Positions 1 through 12,070 of a stretch of 64,000 bases of DNA are shown here, one piece after another; positions within the stretch are counted from its first letter, which is position 1; each line of letters begins with the position of its first letter. Position numbers and translations under genes: made by a program. The notes beneath the pieces were generated by a model. The model worked only from the letters and a program-made list of their open reading frames with translations, made no database searches and was not told where the DNA came from. The stretch lies in assembly GCA_036245525.1 (NCBI GenBank), contig BTPG01000005.1, forward strand, positions 126,727,620 to 126,791,619, given 5' to 3'. This DNA is from Semisulcospira habei (taxonomy: Eukaryota; Mollusca; Gastropoda; Semisulcospiridae).

Positions 1-480
1 ACGTAAGTGGCATATCTGACTAGTTTTCCAACTCTTAAAAAAAAAGAAAGTTTTATGCACCGCCGTGAGATGTCACCTGCACGGCGTAAAACCCCAATAG
101 CTAACTGTCCTTTTATGCATGGAAATTTACAGCCTACCTGCAATGAAGAAGACTACATTTTATTGTGGGTTGACAGGGGCATGCATTCCATGTATGTCGG
201 TCACCACCTAGAAGTAGAACATTTCCATACATTCTCAGAGAGCCTTTACTAATACCGTGGAAGGAATGTAGTCCACATTGTAGTGATATTAAACCAGTGC
301 CAGTGCTTATTATTTAGGAAAACGTACTGTGTGTAGTATAAAGTCCTGCTAAGGGAGAATTTTGCATTACTAACTCAGTAACTGCTTTCAGTACTTAGTA
401 ACTTAGTTTTCTCATCCATTCTCTGTCTTATGAAGGCTATATTAGTTATTACAGATTAGGAGATAGGTCCAGCATTTTTT
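1..480. other. non-coding stretch, no gene seen
   Basis: I see no convincing coding sequence, RNA gene or mobile-element end here. Short open frames lack recognisable motifs. It runs up to the hairpin at 481. Confidence 0.5.
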
Positions 481-551
481 TAGTTCAAGGATGGTGCCAG
501 AATAGCTTGGCGGATGAGACGCCAATCGATTCTGGCACCACCCTTGAACTA
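481..551. repeat. short hairpin repeat, family H1 copy 1
   Basis: The ends are inverted copies: TAGTTCAAGG at the left and CCTTGAACTA at the right, with GGTGCCAGAAT/ATTCTGGCACC inside, giving a near-perfect foldback of about 70 bp. Related copies lie at 35265-35339 and 63761-63822. This suggests a MITE-like foldback family; no transposase is linked to it. Confidence 0.7.
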
Positions 552-744
552 TCATAGTCACATTTATTTCAAGCAGTGGGTGTATCAGGATTAAAAGGGT
601 TATCTAGTAAAACGCTACTTTGACTGAAACCCTAATATTTGTTGACTACCATTTTGGATGACCGTAGAATGTGTGAAAAATACAAATTTGACTAGTACAA
701 AAGCAAGCCTGTATGTTGAGACTCGTGACACTTGTGACACTTAT

Positions 745-1230
745 TTCAGCTACCGTTTGGAAAGGTCACACAGGTTGTGAATCAGTTATGCGCATGAGGC
801 GTACAGACGTGACTTTGCCATTGTTGTTTGTTCTTTGTGGTTTACACAGTTTTTGTCGCATTTATTTTGAAAGTAATAATCTGCCCCTGCATTTAGTTCA
901 CGCAAAGTGAAATTGTCATGCTGCCGAACAACACAGTAATAATCATGTATTTCATTTCAGGCTAATACTGCTGTTGACCTCTCGCTGTGGAGTCTCAGTA
1001 CTTTCACCCAGAGTACATACTTGCAAACAAGTGCAGAAGTATGACGTCTACACCAACTGACCAAGGTCACACTCACAGCTCAAGTGAAGTGAGGGAATGT
1101 GACACTTATTCTCCTGGACTCAAGGTAAATCATACCAGTAGATCTGTGATGAGAATCAGGTGCAGAACACAACACAACTATGGTGTGAATGAACACATCA
1201 TACTGTAATGCCTTCTTTCATTGGCTCATG
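745..1230. repeat. diverged direct duplication, unit 1
   Basis: This segment recurs in the same order and orientation at about 1540-2190. Shared landmarks are GGAAAGGTCACACAG, CATGCTGCCGAA, a pyrimidine run ending ATTTCAG, ATACTTGCAAACAAG, and CACTGTAATGC near the end. The offset is about 0.9 kb because the second unit carries an extra G-rich insert. ATTTCAG resembles a splice acceptor, but I cannot show that an exon follows. Confidence 0.65.
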
Positions 1231-1539
1231 TGTGAAGCAAGTGTAAGGCTATGTTCTGGGCCATTGGTCGTCCATGATAAACTTTAATGTTGGCATTTTC
1301 TCGGAGACTATTCAATCCACAGTCTTCAAACGTAGCCGAAGGATACTTTGTGGCAAGACCTTTCTTACTCTTAGCCTACCAGTTTGAGTTCAGGCCAAGG
1401 GTCATGAGAAATCAAGAAATAGGTTAAAAAAAAAAAAGCCATATTTTGACAAAAGATATTTTTTTCTCCAATACTATTCACAACTGTACATAAGCCAGCA
1501 CTTTACATATGCTTAGCCTCATGGCACTTAAATTTCAGT

Positions 1540-2190
1540 CACCTTTTGGAAAGGTCACACAGTTCAGATTAAGAAAATGATCAGTTTTAAATGCACACGA
1601 GCGATCCAGGCTTCACCATTCTTGTTTGTGGTGTTCACAGTTTATTTCACATTAGTTTGAAGGTAGTAATGTGTAAACTAAATGTAGGGATGAATTGGGT
1701 GGGTGGGTGGGGGAAGGGGGGGGGACTCCCCCCACCGGCCCCGAATTGTTTATAATGCTATAACAAAGTCCCTGTTTGTGGAGTTTGGAACCGACCCACC
1801 CTGAAATAAGATCAGAAGTGAAATTGCCATGCTGCCGAATAACACGATACACATGTATTTCATTTCAGGTCAGTGCTGCTGTTGACGTCTCACTGCAGAG
1901 TCACGCCCAGAGGGTATACTTGCAAACAAGCACAGAAGTATGATGCCTACACCAAGAAGAGGCAAGAGCTAGTCAGGTCATGTTTGCTCACAGGAGAAGG
2001 CCACAGCTAAAAGCAGGCAATTCCAGTTCCAGCGGATCAACTAAAGTGAGAGAATGCGACACTTATTGTCCTGGACTCGAGGTAAAGCATACCGATTGAT
2101 TTGTGAATAGAATCAGGTTCATAACAAAACACAACTGGTTGGGATAAACACATCACACTGTAATGCTTTCTTTCATTTTGAAGATGGTGT
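1540..2190. repeat. diverged direct duplication, unit 2
   Basis: Second copy of the 745-1230 segment, with many substitutions and small indels and an extra stretch around 1680-1810 containing a run of G. The splice-acceptor-like ATTTCAG is kept in both units. No open frame is conserved between the copies. Confidence 0.65.
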
Positions 2191-2222
2191 AGTAGTAGTA
2201 CCAGCATTCTCAACAACACCGA

Positions 2223-2447
2223 ATGCTAAAATCACTTGCTGTCAACAAGTGGCACCATATTGCATTTGATTTGAAAACTAGAGGGTTGGGCAAGTCTGCA
2301 AATACTGTCGTTTTCTTTAATAAGCACTTAGTGCATACAAAAGGACTAGAAAAATCTGAATACTACCCATTTGGTCCAGTGTGTGCAGTTGCTAAACAGC
2401 AATGCGTTGTGTCCTGTTTGAAACAATTTCTGCAAGTTACACTTTGA
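2223..2447 (+). other. possible exon-like open frame, unrecognised
   Basis: A 74-codon open frame carries an NKWHHIAFDL-type motif followed by VVFFNKHLVH. This order (W-H-H-I-A then a strand with an N and 'LV') resembles part of LamG/concanavalin-like domains, where WHHVAV precedes a 'V-Y-NG' strand. The match is short, has no matching neighbour exon, and lies in repeat-rich DNA. It may be chance or a single degenerate exon. Confidence 0.15.
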
Positions 2448-2691
2448 ATATTGATGCTGATTCTAGATATATGTATACACCCTTTGTGGTCATTTCAAGC
2501 TCAATGGCGTCTAATTTTTGGCGCAAGTATGATAGCAAAAGTAAGTGTTTGTAATGGGTCGTCCGTCAACTGTCTGTTACCTGTGGGCAACTTTAACATT
2601 GGCATTTCCTCGAAGACTATGCAAGCCTCAGACTTCAAACTTGGCACAAGGGTACTTTGTGGTAAAATAATTCTAAACATACCAATTTCTG

Positions 2692-2708
2692 TGACCTTTC
2701 AAAGGTCA
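2692..2708. repeat. palindromic AGGTCA half-site pair
   Basis: TGACCTTTCAAAGGTCA is a palindrome of two AGGTCA half-sites. Similar sequence occurs at about 1538-1562, 62639-62656 and 63090-63114, always within related flanking words, so it belongs to an interspersed repeat. It resembles nuclear-receptor half-sites; function is not shown. Confidence 0.5.
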
Positions 2709-3173
2709 TCTCAAGTAGTATTTTCAACTTCAAACTCAAACTTGCTATGGAGATACCACATGATAAGGGTGACAAAAGTTAGTTTCGGGTAGAGTTGTAG
2801 TTTTTATCAATGTTTTTGCAAACTTTTCAATAAAATTTGGCATGATGATAACACTTTTCTGTGCTACTAATGTAATCAGCCCCTCACAGAGGTCAAGGGT
2901 CACAGAGGGTTGACAAATGTGTGAAAAATGAAGGGATTTGGAAAAATACTCAGGTTTCGCTGGTACAAAATCCAGCCCTATACTTATGTTTAGACATGTT
3001 CAGAGACCTGTTGGAGAAGTCAAGCCAAGGTCAAAAAGAACAGACATATTATGTGGATTGGTCATACACGTGAACCATAAGGACATTGCCTTTCTTGTTC
3101 ATGTTCTGACTACTGTCATATTATGCATGTATGTACTTTGTATAAATACTTGCAAACATATATGCACGCAATA

Positions 3174-3606
3174 TGTGACCCGCCACCACAAAATGAGTCG
3201 TAAGTCACCTTTTGGACATTTTGAGATATTGATATCAGCAGAAACTAGAAAGAAAACCCTTTTCAATGGTGCCAATAACATGTGAATCAGACGATTGGTC
3301 ACCGAGTTATGGTTTATAGAAACTGGGGACCCCACACATGTACCCGACCACGCCACCCGACAATTTTCAAAATGAGTCTAAAGTCACTTTTTGGACATAT
3401 TGAGATATTGATATCAGCAGAAACTAGAAAGAAAACCCTTTTTAATGGTGCAAATAACATGTGAATCGGACGATTGGTCACCGAGTTATGGTTTTTAGAA
3501 ACTGGGGACCCCGCACATATACCCGACTATGCCACCCGACAATTTTCACGAATAGCGGGAAATCGGGTCAGGGACATTACGACTCATTTCGTGGTGGCGG
3601 GTCACA
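3174..3606. mobile_element. 433-bp MITE with about 30-bp terminal inverted repeats
   Basis: The left end TGTGACCCGCCACCAC... is repeated inverted at the right end with one mismatch over about 30 bp. The element is flanked by TA on both sides (3172-3173 and 3607-3608), as for Tc1/mariner-type insertions. Inside, a unit of about 179 bp is present twice in tandem (about 3192-3370 and 3371-3548) with few differences. There is no coding capacity. The superfamily is an inference from the TA duplication. Confidence 0.8.
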
Positions 3607-3608
3607 TA

Positions 3609-4434
3609 TGTGCATGTCCGAAATTTTTTTGATACAAAATTATCTTTTGCAGGTTGTGAAAGCTGAGGGAAGAAAAGTTCAGCGGGTACATCTCTCCGCA
3701 ATGGCCAACCGACGAGAAGGCAAAGGAAGTGAACTGATTGTCCTGTGTAGGAGGGCAGACGTCCTGTTATTTTGATGTCCATCCACCAGGCTGGCCACAG
3801 TGTCAAGGTTTTGGACAGTCACATCATTCGCAATGCAGCAAAAGCCTGTGCCTTACTGCCTGAGCTGATGCATAGCCATATATTAGGAGAAGGGCAAGCA
3901 GGCTTTAGGCCTGGCTATTCAACTGCAGACACAACAACAGTGGGGCAGTGACAACAAAGTGACAATGACAAAACTCGAGAAAATAGAAATAAAGAGGGAG
4001 TGTTTCCATAAGCCTGACATAGAAGCAGCGGGGCAACAAAATTGTAACGTGCAGTCGAGCAGTTCAGGGGCTATTGTACAGTGATGGGGGTGTGCTTTGT
4101 GTGTTTTCATATAACAATGTGACAAAGCGATTTGACACCCATGTTGTAATTTGTAGTGCAGTAAAAAGGTGAAAAATATCTGTATTTTGACCAAAAAGAT
4201 GTTTTCTCAAGTATACACAACTTCAAACCCAGACTTGGTACAAGGTGGTAAGAACTTTTCATGCATACTAATTTCGTATGCATGAAAGGTCAGAAAGGTC
4301 AAGGGTCACAAGAAATCGGAAAATAGGTACAAGATGGCCATATATTGCCCAAATATGTTTTTTTTCCCAAGTATTCCTAACTGTAACCCTAAACTTGGTA
4401 AAGAGATACCTGATGGTAAGACCTTCCTATGCAT
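3609..4434. other. non-coding stretch with interspersed-repeat words
   Basis: No gene seen. Words such as AAAGGTCAAGGGTCAC near 4290-4310 match the AGGTCA-rich interspersed repeat also seen near 2890 and 62.6-63.1 kb. A short piece near 3830-3930 could be a degraded LINE relic, but too little is left to assign. Confidence 0.4.
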
Positions 4435-4447
4435 ATTTATTTGCTTG
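4435..4447. repeat. target-site duplication of RTE-A (left)
   Basis: ATTTATTTGCTTG is repeated exactly at 7743-7755 and brackets RTE-A. A 13-bp duplication fits target-primed reverse transcription. Confidence 0.9.
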
Positions 4448-7400
4448 CTTACTTACGCCTGTCACCCCTACCCGGGTATAGGCCGTCGACGAGAGACCTC
4501 CAGCAACTCCTGTCCTGTGCTTCTCCTTCGATTCTACTCCAGGTGGTTCCCAGTCTCTTGATGTCTGCTTGGAGGTCTCGACGCCAGGAGTTTCTCGGCC
4601 TACCTCTTTTCCTCTTTCCCTGGGGGTTCCATGACAATGCCTGCCTAGTGATACTGGAAGCTGGCTTTCTCAGACTGTGACCGATCCATCCCCATCTTCT
4701 TCGCCCAATTTCATTCTCTGCTGTTATCTGCTCTGTTCTCTTCCAGAGTCTGACGTTGCTGATCTTCTCTGGCCAGTGGATTTTCAAAATTCTTCTAAGG
4801 CAACTGTTCATGAAGGTCTGTACTCTGTTGACTGTGGTTTTTGTCAATCTCCATGTCTCTGCTCCATATAGGAGAACTGCTTTTACATTGGAGTTGAAAA
4901 TCCGGACTTTGGTGTGTTGTGACAGCTCTCTGGAACTCCACACTTTTTTCAACTGGAGAAAGGCTGCTCTGGCTTTACCGATTCGTGCTCTGACATCTGC
5001 ATCAGTGCCGCCTTTTTTGTCTATGATGCTCCCGAGATAGGTGAAGGACTCCACCTCCTCCAACGGGGTGCCAGCAAGCAAGACTGGTTCTTCCCTGGTT
5101 GCGTTCAGCCTCATTGTCTTTGTTTTCTGTTTGTGAATGGTGAGGCCCACTTGGGACGAGATGTCAGCAAGCCTCGTGGTCTTGTCCTGCATTTGTTGAT
5201 GAGTGTGGGACAGTAATGCCAAGTCGTCTGCAAAATCGAGGTCGTCAAGCTGTGTCCACAGTGTCCACTGTATTCCACTTCGTCTGTGCTCTGTGGTCAT
5301 CTTCATGACCCAGTCTATGGCCAGTAGGAAGAGGAACGGAGACAGCAGACACCCCTGCCTGACACCAGTTCTGACCTGGAGCTCTCTGGTGAACTGCCCT
5401 TCGTGGATCACGCGACATGTCATGCCATCATAGCTGCTCTTGATCAGGCGGACGAGCTTTGCGGGTACACCGTAGTGTCGTAGGAGTTTCCACAGAGTCT
5501 CTCGGTCCACGCTGTCAAATGCTTTCTCATAATCCACAAAGTTGACGTACAGCGGGGAGCTCCACTCCAGAGACTGTTCCACGATGATGCGGAGAGTGGC
5601 GATCTGGTCTGTACATGATCGGTTCTTCCTGAATCCTGCTTGCTGGTCTCTGAGCTGGGGGTCAACGGAGCTCTTCATTCTCTCTAGGATGATCCTGTTG
5701 AAGACCTTTCCTGGTACTGACAGCAAGGTGATTCCTCTGTAGTTGGAACACTTGCTGAGGTCGCCTTTCTTGGGAAGCTTGATTAGGTACCCTTCCTTCC
5801 AGTCACCTGGCATCACCTCCTCTTCCCAGATCTTTCCAAACAGTGGGTACAGCATCTCAACTGTTGTCTCTAGGTCTGCTTTCAGAGACTCCGCTGGGAT
5901 GCCATCTGGCCCTGCTGCTTTGCCATTCTTCAAAAATGCCACTGCTTTTCTGATCTCTTCCCGGCTGGGTCTGTCACAGCTGATGGGTAGGTCGGTCTCT
6001 GCCGGCTGGATGTCGAGGGGGTCGGGTGGGCTAGGTCTGTTCAGTAACTCTTCAAAATACTCGGCCCATCTGTCGAGTTGGTCTGCTCTGTCTGCAATAG
6101 GCTTGCCTTCTTTGTCTTTTACTGGTCTTTCTGTATGGCCATACTTACCCGACAATCTTCTGGTAATGTCGTAGAGCTGTTTCATGTTGCCGCTGCCTGC
6201 TGCCTTTTCTGCCTCTGCTGCCAGGCTGTCTGTGTAGGCCCTCTTGTCTGCCCTGATACTCCTCTTCACCTCGCGGTTGGCTTCCGAGTATTCCCCCTGT
6301 GCCCTTACTTTGGCTGCTCTCGTGCGACTGTTGTTGACCGCTGCTTTCTTCTGCTTCCTCGCTTCTATCTTCTTCAAGGTCTGTGCCGACAGCCAGTCCT
6401 TGTGGTGGTGTTTCCTGAACCCTACAGTGTCTTTGCAGGTTGAGTTCAGCGCCTCTCTAACTGCCTTCCACTGCTGCTCTGTGGTGACCGCCTCCTCTTC
6501 ATTTACTAGCTCCTGTAGCGCTTGAAACCGGTTGGACAGCACCAGTTTGAACTCTTCTCTAACTCCAGTTTCTCTCAGGAGGCCTACATTATAGCGCTGT
6601 CTTCTTGTTGTCTCTGTGCGGCTTTTCTTTAGCTTGAGCTTCATTCTTAAGGTAAGCAGATGGTGGTCTGAAGCGACATCTGCTCCCCTCCTCACTCGAA
6701 CATCTTGAAGGGATCTTCTAAATTTCTTGCTAATGCAGATATGGTCTATTTGGTTCTCTGTTGTATGGTCAGGTGAGACCCAAGTTGCTTTGTGTATTCT
6801 TCTGTGTGGGAAGATGCTGCCTCCAATGACAAGTCGGTTTAGAGCACAAAAGTCTACAAACCTCTCCCCGTTCTCACTCATCTCCGAGCCTAGTCCCTGT
6901 CTCCCCATCACCTCTTCGTATCCGGTGTTGTCCTCCCCTATTTTGGCATTAAAATCGCCCATGACGATGGTGATGTCTCGCTCCGCACATTTGTCCACGG
7001 CACTCTGGAGTCGGTCGTAGAACTCTTGTTTCTCTTCCTCGTCACTGTCATTGGTGGGCGCATAACACTGGATGACGTTCAGCTTGAGCTTTTTCTTGGT
7101 TCTAAAGGCTGCTGTTATAATTCTTGGCCCAAGAGGTTCCCAGCCCATCAGCGCTCTCTGTGCCACTGGTGACAGCATGAGTGCTACTCCTTCTGTATGG
7201 GGGGCATTCTCCTCTTCATGACCTGAATACAGAATCATCTCCCCACTTAACAGCCTTTTCTGGCCAGACTGCGTCCATCTGGCTTCACTGATGCCTAGCA
7301 GGGAAAGGTTGTACTTTTGCATTTCCGCTGCTATCTGGGCGGCCTTGCCGCTCTGGTACATGGTCTTGACGTTCCATGTGCCCATGGTTGTATCCCTGGA

Positions 7401-7742
7401 TAGAGAGAGGCGGCTCGGTCCTGTGGCTTCCGAAGACTTCCGGCTTTCACCACAGGACGTCATAAGTCTTCTAGTAGAAGAACCTTCCTCCTCCAGGAAA
7501 GGAATTACTGTTAATCTTTTCGTCGGCGTTTTTGTAGCTATTTCCTTTTTTGCAGGGTGGGGAAGCTACCCCCACGCCCAACCCCCTTACTAGGAGGACC
7601 AGGGGTTTTCTGTCGGGGTCACCTTCCCTTAGACCATGTTGGTTCACGGCACCTTATTTCATTCGGTGCACCCCTCTCACGAGGGACCCCCTATCCACCA
7701 CCCAGGGGACGCGCCTCAACGCCGTATGGTCCCAGCGCGAGG
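4448..7742 (-). mobile_element. full-length RTE-type LINE, copy RTE-A
   Basis: 3295-bp element in minus orientation. On the coding strand it begins CCTCGCGCTGGGACC (the same start as RTE-B and RTE-D), has a leader of about 280 bp, one long ORF, and ends in a GTAAGTAAG tail. Exact 13-bp TSDs flank it. The complete ends, uninterrupted ORF and clean TSD make it the least damaged LINE in the window. Clade assignment rests on BovB/CFDP2-like endonuclease motifs plus a very short 3' end; a related clade is possible. Confidence 0.9.
4449..7463 (-). CDS. RTE LINE polyprotein: APE endonuclease + reverse transcriptase
   Basis: 1004 residues without a break. Residues about 27-270 form an AP-type endonuclease: N31 in GTWNVK, E60 in SEARW, D170/N172 in GDFNAK and the terminal SDHH near 265-268. 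It nicks target DNA to prime reverse transcription. The reverse transcriptase occupies about 490-800, with a GPDGIP motif, KAFDSV, a TGVRQGC turn and the catalytic FADD near 742-745. The C-terminal region has a basic KRKRGRPR motif near 950. The first ATG at 7463 is used here; a second Met at residue 27 directly precedes the endonuclease core and could be the real start. The TAA stop lies inside the GTAAGTAAG 3' tail, so there is essentially no 3' UTR. All visible catalytic residues are present, so activity is possible but not shown. Confidence 0.92.
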   Translation of the reverse strand: MTSCGESRKSSEATGPSRLSLSRDTTMGTWNVKTMYQSGKAAQIAAEMQKYNLSLLGISEARWTQSGQKRLLSGEMILYSGHEEENAPHTEGVALMLSPVAQRALMGWEPLGPRIITAAFRTKKKLKLNVIQCYAPTNDSDEEEKQEFYDRLQSAVDKCAERDITIVMGDFNAKIGEDNTGYEEVMGRQGLGSEMSENGERFVDFCALNRLVIGGSIFPHRRIHKATWVSPDHTTENQIDHICISKKFRRSLQDVRVRRGADVASDHHLLTLRMKLKLKKSRTETTRRQRYNVGLLRETGVREEFKLVLSNRFQALQELVNEEEAVTTEQQWKAVREALNSTCKDTVGFRKHHHKDWLSAQTLKKIEARKQKKAAVNNSRTRAAKVRAQGEYSEANREVKRSIRADKRAYTDSLAAEAEKAAGSGNMKQLYDITRRLSGKYGHTERPVKDKEGKPIADRADQLDRWAEYFEELLNRPSPPDPLDIQPAETDLPISCDRPSREEIRKAVAFLKNGKAAGPDGIPAESLKADLETTVEMLYPLFGKIWEEEVMPGDWKEGYLIKLPKKGDLSKCSNYRGITLLSVPGKVFNRIILERMKSSVDPQLRDQQAGFRKNRSCTDQIATLRIIVEQSLEWSSPLYVNFVDYEKAFDSVDRETLWKLLRHYGVPAKLVRLIKSSYDGMTCRVIHEGQFTRELQVRTGVRQGCLLSPFLFLLAIDWVMKMTTEHRRSGIQWTLWTQLDDLDFADDLALLSHTHQQMQDKTTRLADISSQVGLTIHKQKTKTMRLNATREEPVLLAGTPLEEVESFTYLGSIIDKKGGTDADVRARIGKARAAFLQLKKVWSSRELSQHTKVRIFNSNVKAVLLYGAETWRLTKTTVNRVQTFMNSCLRRILKIHWPEKISNVRLWKRTEQITAENEIGRRRWGWIGHSLRKPASSITRQALSWNPQGKRKRGRPRNSWRRDLQADIKRLGTTWSRIEGEAQDRSCWRSLVDGLYPGRGDRRK

Positions 7743-7755
7743 ATTTATTTGCTTG
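7743..7755. repeat. target-site duplication of RTE-A (right)
   Basis: ATTTATTTGCTTG, identical to 4435-4447. Confidence 0.9.
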
Positions 7756-9015
<1,260 letters not shown>

Positions 9016-9292
9016 CAAAATAATATATGTAGTGGAAGGCTCTAAATGATAAGTCTGTCATTCCTTCTCTCATATCCCCCTTTTTTTATATACTGTGTAG
9101 TTGGCTCCCACATAAATGCCTCATGAGCAAGTGGTTGCCGATGTCGGTCTCCGTTGGCATGCACACAACTAAAAATGACATCAGCTCCACTTTTCTCCCA
9201 AATAGCTTGTATACAGCCAGCACTTTGCCAATGTAAATGTGAATAATGTTACATGTAGTTGAAATATGTTCTGCAGTAAAGCTGTATTTTGA

Positions 9293-9320
9293 GGGGGAGC
9301 TGGGTGGCTCGGTGGTAGTG
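9293..9320 (+). other. tRNA box-A-like sequence, possible SINE relic
   Basis: TGGCTCGGTGGTAGTG resembles the D-arm/box A of tRNA-derived SINE heads. No box B or cloverleaf follows, so this is at best a relic. Confidence 0.2.
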
Positions 9321-9915
9321 TGTTTTTGTTTCCTTATAATTTGTCACCAAAAACTGCTGGGAAAGTGAGATTCAGCTAGAGAGAGAGGTACATCCACTAT
9401 CAATCTGTTTACAAACATCTTTCAACCAGAGATGTTCATCGACCTGCTTTCACGGACACACCAAAGGAGCATGTAGCATTTCTTGCAGCAGGTATATTAA
9501 AACAAAGTCACATCAATTAATGTTTGTGGATGATGCCAGTAAAAATTAAAAAAAAAAACTGACAACACTCTTTGGTGTGCTTTTTCATCAGTGAAGCTGT
9601 GAATGATTGAATGAATGTAAACATGTAATGTAAACATGCTCACACAATGCCTGGCTGAAAAAATGAATGAACAAATGTACCGAGGTAACCAGTGTGCATT
9701 TTTATCCAAGACTGAATCCGGTTGTTTGGTTTATAGTTTAACATTCACTCACATTACCACAGTGATGATAATCGCATATTTAAAAAATAAATTAAAAAAA
9801 ATACCACGCGTTAATTTTTGTTTTTTTGCTTTGGGTTTAAAGTGTGTTTGTTTCATTTAGCGAAGTAGAAACTGTATGGGTTTCAAATGTGAGCAGGAAA
9901 AAAATGTCGCCATCT

Positions 9916-9990
9916 ACGGGACTCGAACCCTGGTCACCTGCGTGGCATAAAAAGTATCTTACCACTGCACTAACTAAATTACTAAGAAAA
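9916..9990 (-). other. degenerate tRNA-derived sequence (SINE head or tRNA pseudogene)
   Basis: On the minus strand a box-A-like GTGCAGTGGTAAGAT is followed at tRNA spacing by a box-B-like GGGTTCGAGTCCC. The acceptor strands do not pair and the T-stem is only partly complementary, so a functional tRNA is unlikely. Both pol III boxes suggest a tRNA-derived SINE head. Confidence 0.45.
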
Positions 9991-9999
9991 AGCTCGTGC

Positions 10000-11106
10000 A
10001 TTTAATTACTTATAGGTAAACGTTTTCATCCCGTATCTGCCGTTGTTGTTTGTTCCAGTTTACTGTCACAAATAGTAGTTGAGGACTAGCAGTTTGGGCG
10101 TAGTTTGCAACAGTTTGGGCTTAGGTTTTTCCTTCTTTCTGATGCAGGCTTGTGACCAGCTACGGCGGAGATATGATCTGCCGGAAGTCAGACATCGCTT
10201 GTATCCCTTATTGAATACGCACTCGAAAACGACCCAAAGTGCCAAATTTTGTGCGGGACCCCATATTTTCTTCATAATCAATGTGATAGTTATAACATAA
10301 AGTACGACTTTATCGAATAAAAAGGGCCTGAGCAATTGCCCAACATTGCAAACACTTGTAATGTATTGATAACATCCGGGCAATTTGCGAATTTACAACA
10401 TAAACTTTTCTCGATTGCACTTAGAATTCCAATTATCAGAACACACTTTTTTTACGAGAAAATACTAACATACTTTATGAAGTGACCGAAATGTTTCTTT
10501 ATCATTTTAACACACTATTCGATAAATTTTTATTGTGTTCTGAAATCAGCTATTTTGCGTGTTTTTGCTGATGGGGTAGGTCACGCAAAAGGCTCAAACT
10601 TACAAATATGCCCGGGACCATGGGTCTTTCAGGGTGGCAATAGCCTCCAGACTCAATAAGGCTCTCAAAAAACCCTATAAGCGGCAGTTTTCAATTAAAA
10701 AATGTAGGTATAGTATACAACCTTAATGATGATTATTCTTGGTGCAATGGCTAGTATACAATAGATAATGGACGATAAACTTCAGACTATGCCAATATAT
10801 TTAGGCATACAATTATCTAGTATGGATCAGTCCCAGCATGAATCTACCCAACTTGATCTGCTGCTACCGATTCAACCCAGATATTTCTGCTCATCATTTA
10901 GCATCTTATCATTTTCGCTGAGTAGTTTTATGTTGGGTAGATGTATGCCTATAGTCTTGGCCCTTCCAGGGTTGTTATGTGCATGAGTAGGTTTTCAATC
11001 ACGTCCACTGAATTACTACCACAACAAGAACGTCAAAGCCCTAATGGATCACGTGCAAGGCTGATCCATTTCTGACCTTCCGTGACCTTGACATTTTTGA
11101 CAGCCC
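10000..11106. other. non-coding stretch with a nested inverted-repeat pair
   Basis: No gene seen. Around 10800-10955, TAGGCATACA and CTACCCAAC are matched in reverse order by GTTGGGTAG and TGTATGCCTA, so the 150-bp segment could fold on itself. The rest shows nothing I can name. Confidence 0.4.
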
Positions 11107-11118
11107 GTCACTCACATG
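11107..11118. repeat. target-site duplication of RTE-B (left)
   Basis: GTCACTCACATG recurs exactly at 26732-26743, 15.6 kb away, and brackets the whole nested structure. Confidence 0.9.
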
Positions 11119-11463
11119 CCTCGCGCTGGGACCATATGGCGTCGAGGAGCGTCCCCTGGGTGGTGGATAGGGGGTCACTCGCGAGAGGGGTGCACCAAAT
11201 GAAATAAGGTGCCGTGAACCAACATGGTCTAAGGGAAGGAGACCCCGACAGAAAACCCCTGGTCCTCCTAGTAAGGGGGTTGGGCGTGGGGGTAGCTTCC
11301 CCACCCTGCAAATAAAGAAATAGCTACAAAAACGCCGACGAATAGACAAACAGCAATTCCTTTCCTGGAGGAGGAAGGTTCTTCTACCAGAAGATTTATG
11401 ACGTCGTGTGGTGAAAGCCCGGCGGAAGTCTTCGGAAGCCACACGACCGAACCACCTCTCTCT

Positions 11464-11468
11464 ATCCA
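11464..11468. repeat. 5-bp target duplication of the TIR element (left)
   Basis: ATCCA here and at 16604-16608. RTE-A has a single ATCCA at the matching place, confirming that the second copy arose by insertion. Confidence 0.75.
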
Positions 11469-12070
11469 CAGGGACGTAGCGGGCCGCTCCGGCGACCGCC
11501 TGAGTACTTTTTGGACAAAAAAAAAAAAAAAAAAAAAAAAAAGAGCGAGAGAGAGAGCAAACCTGTTGTGGTGTCAAAACTTCGTAAGTGTATTCATGTT
11601 TACCAAAAATGGCATGTTTGAGCCAATAGCTCAGTGCACCACTTAGCAGTGGTTGGTAAACAGAAAAGTGTCAAAATCGCCGGCCCAAGAACGAAAGCTA
11701 CTGGTCGAAGTGCATCAACACAACAGACTTCTGCACCACTAGCTCCACCAATTTAGCAGTGGTAAAAACCGAAATAAGGACATGAGGCAAACTAGCAAAA
11801 GCCGCACGCCGACTCCAAACAGTAACAGGCTCAAGTCATGACACATTAAACGAAGCAGAACGACCTCCCAATAACTTGAACCAACTGGCATTGGAAATAT
11901 CTTATTTCTATGCTCCACACCGCAACCAGTACAAGGTCCCCCCCCCCCCCCCCCAAACAACGGGGAACAGAAAACGGAATGAACCAGAAACAGAAAAACC
12001 GCCAGACTTTTGAACTATAAAATCATCATAGGACCAGCACACAAATAGGCGGGGCAAAAAAAGAAAATAC

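Noticed and set aside
5743..7020. Plus-strand open frames of 90-143 codons opposite the RTE-A ORF
   Set aside because: They are antisense shadows; the same frames recur opposite RTE-B, C and D and the sense strand has the EN/RT motifs.
9916..9990. Functional tRNA gene
   Set aside because: Box A and box B are present, but the acceptor stem does not pair and the T-stem has mismatches.
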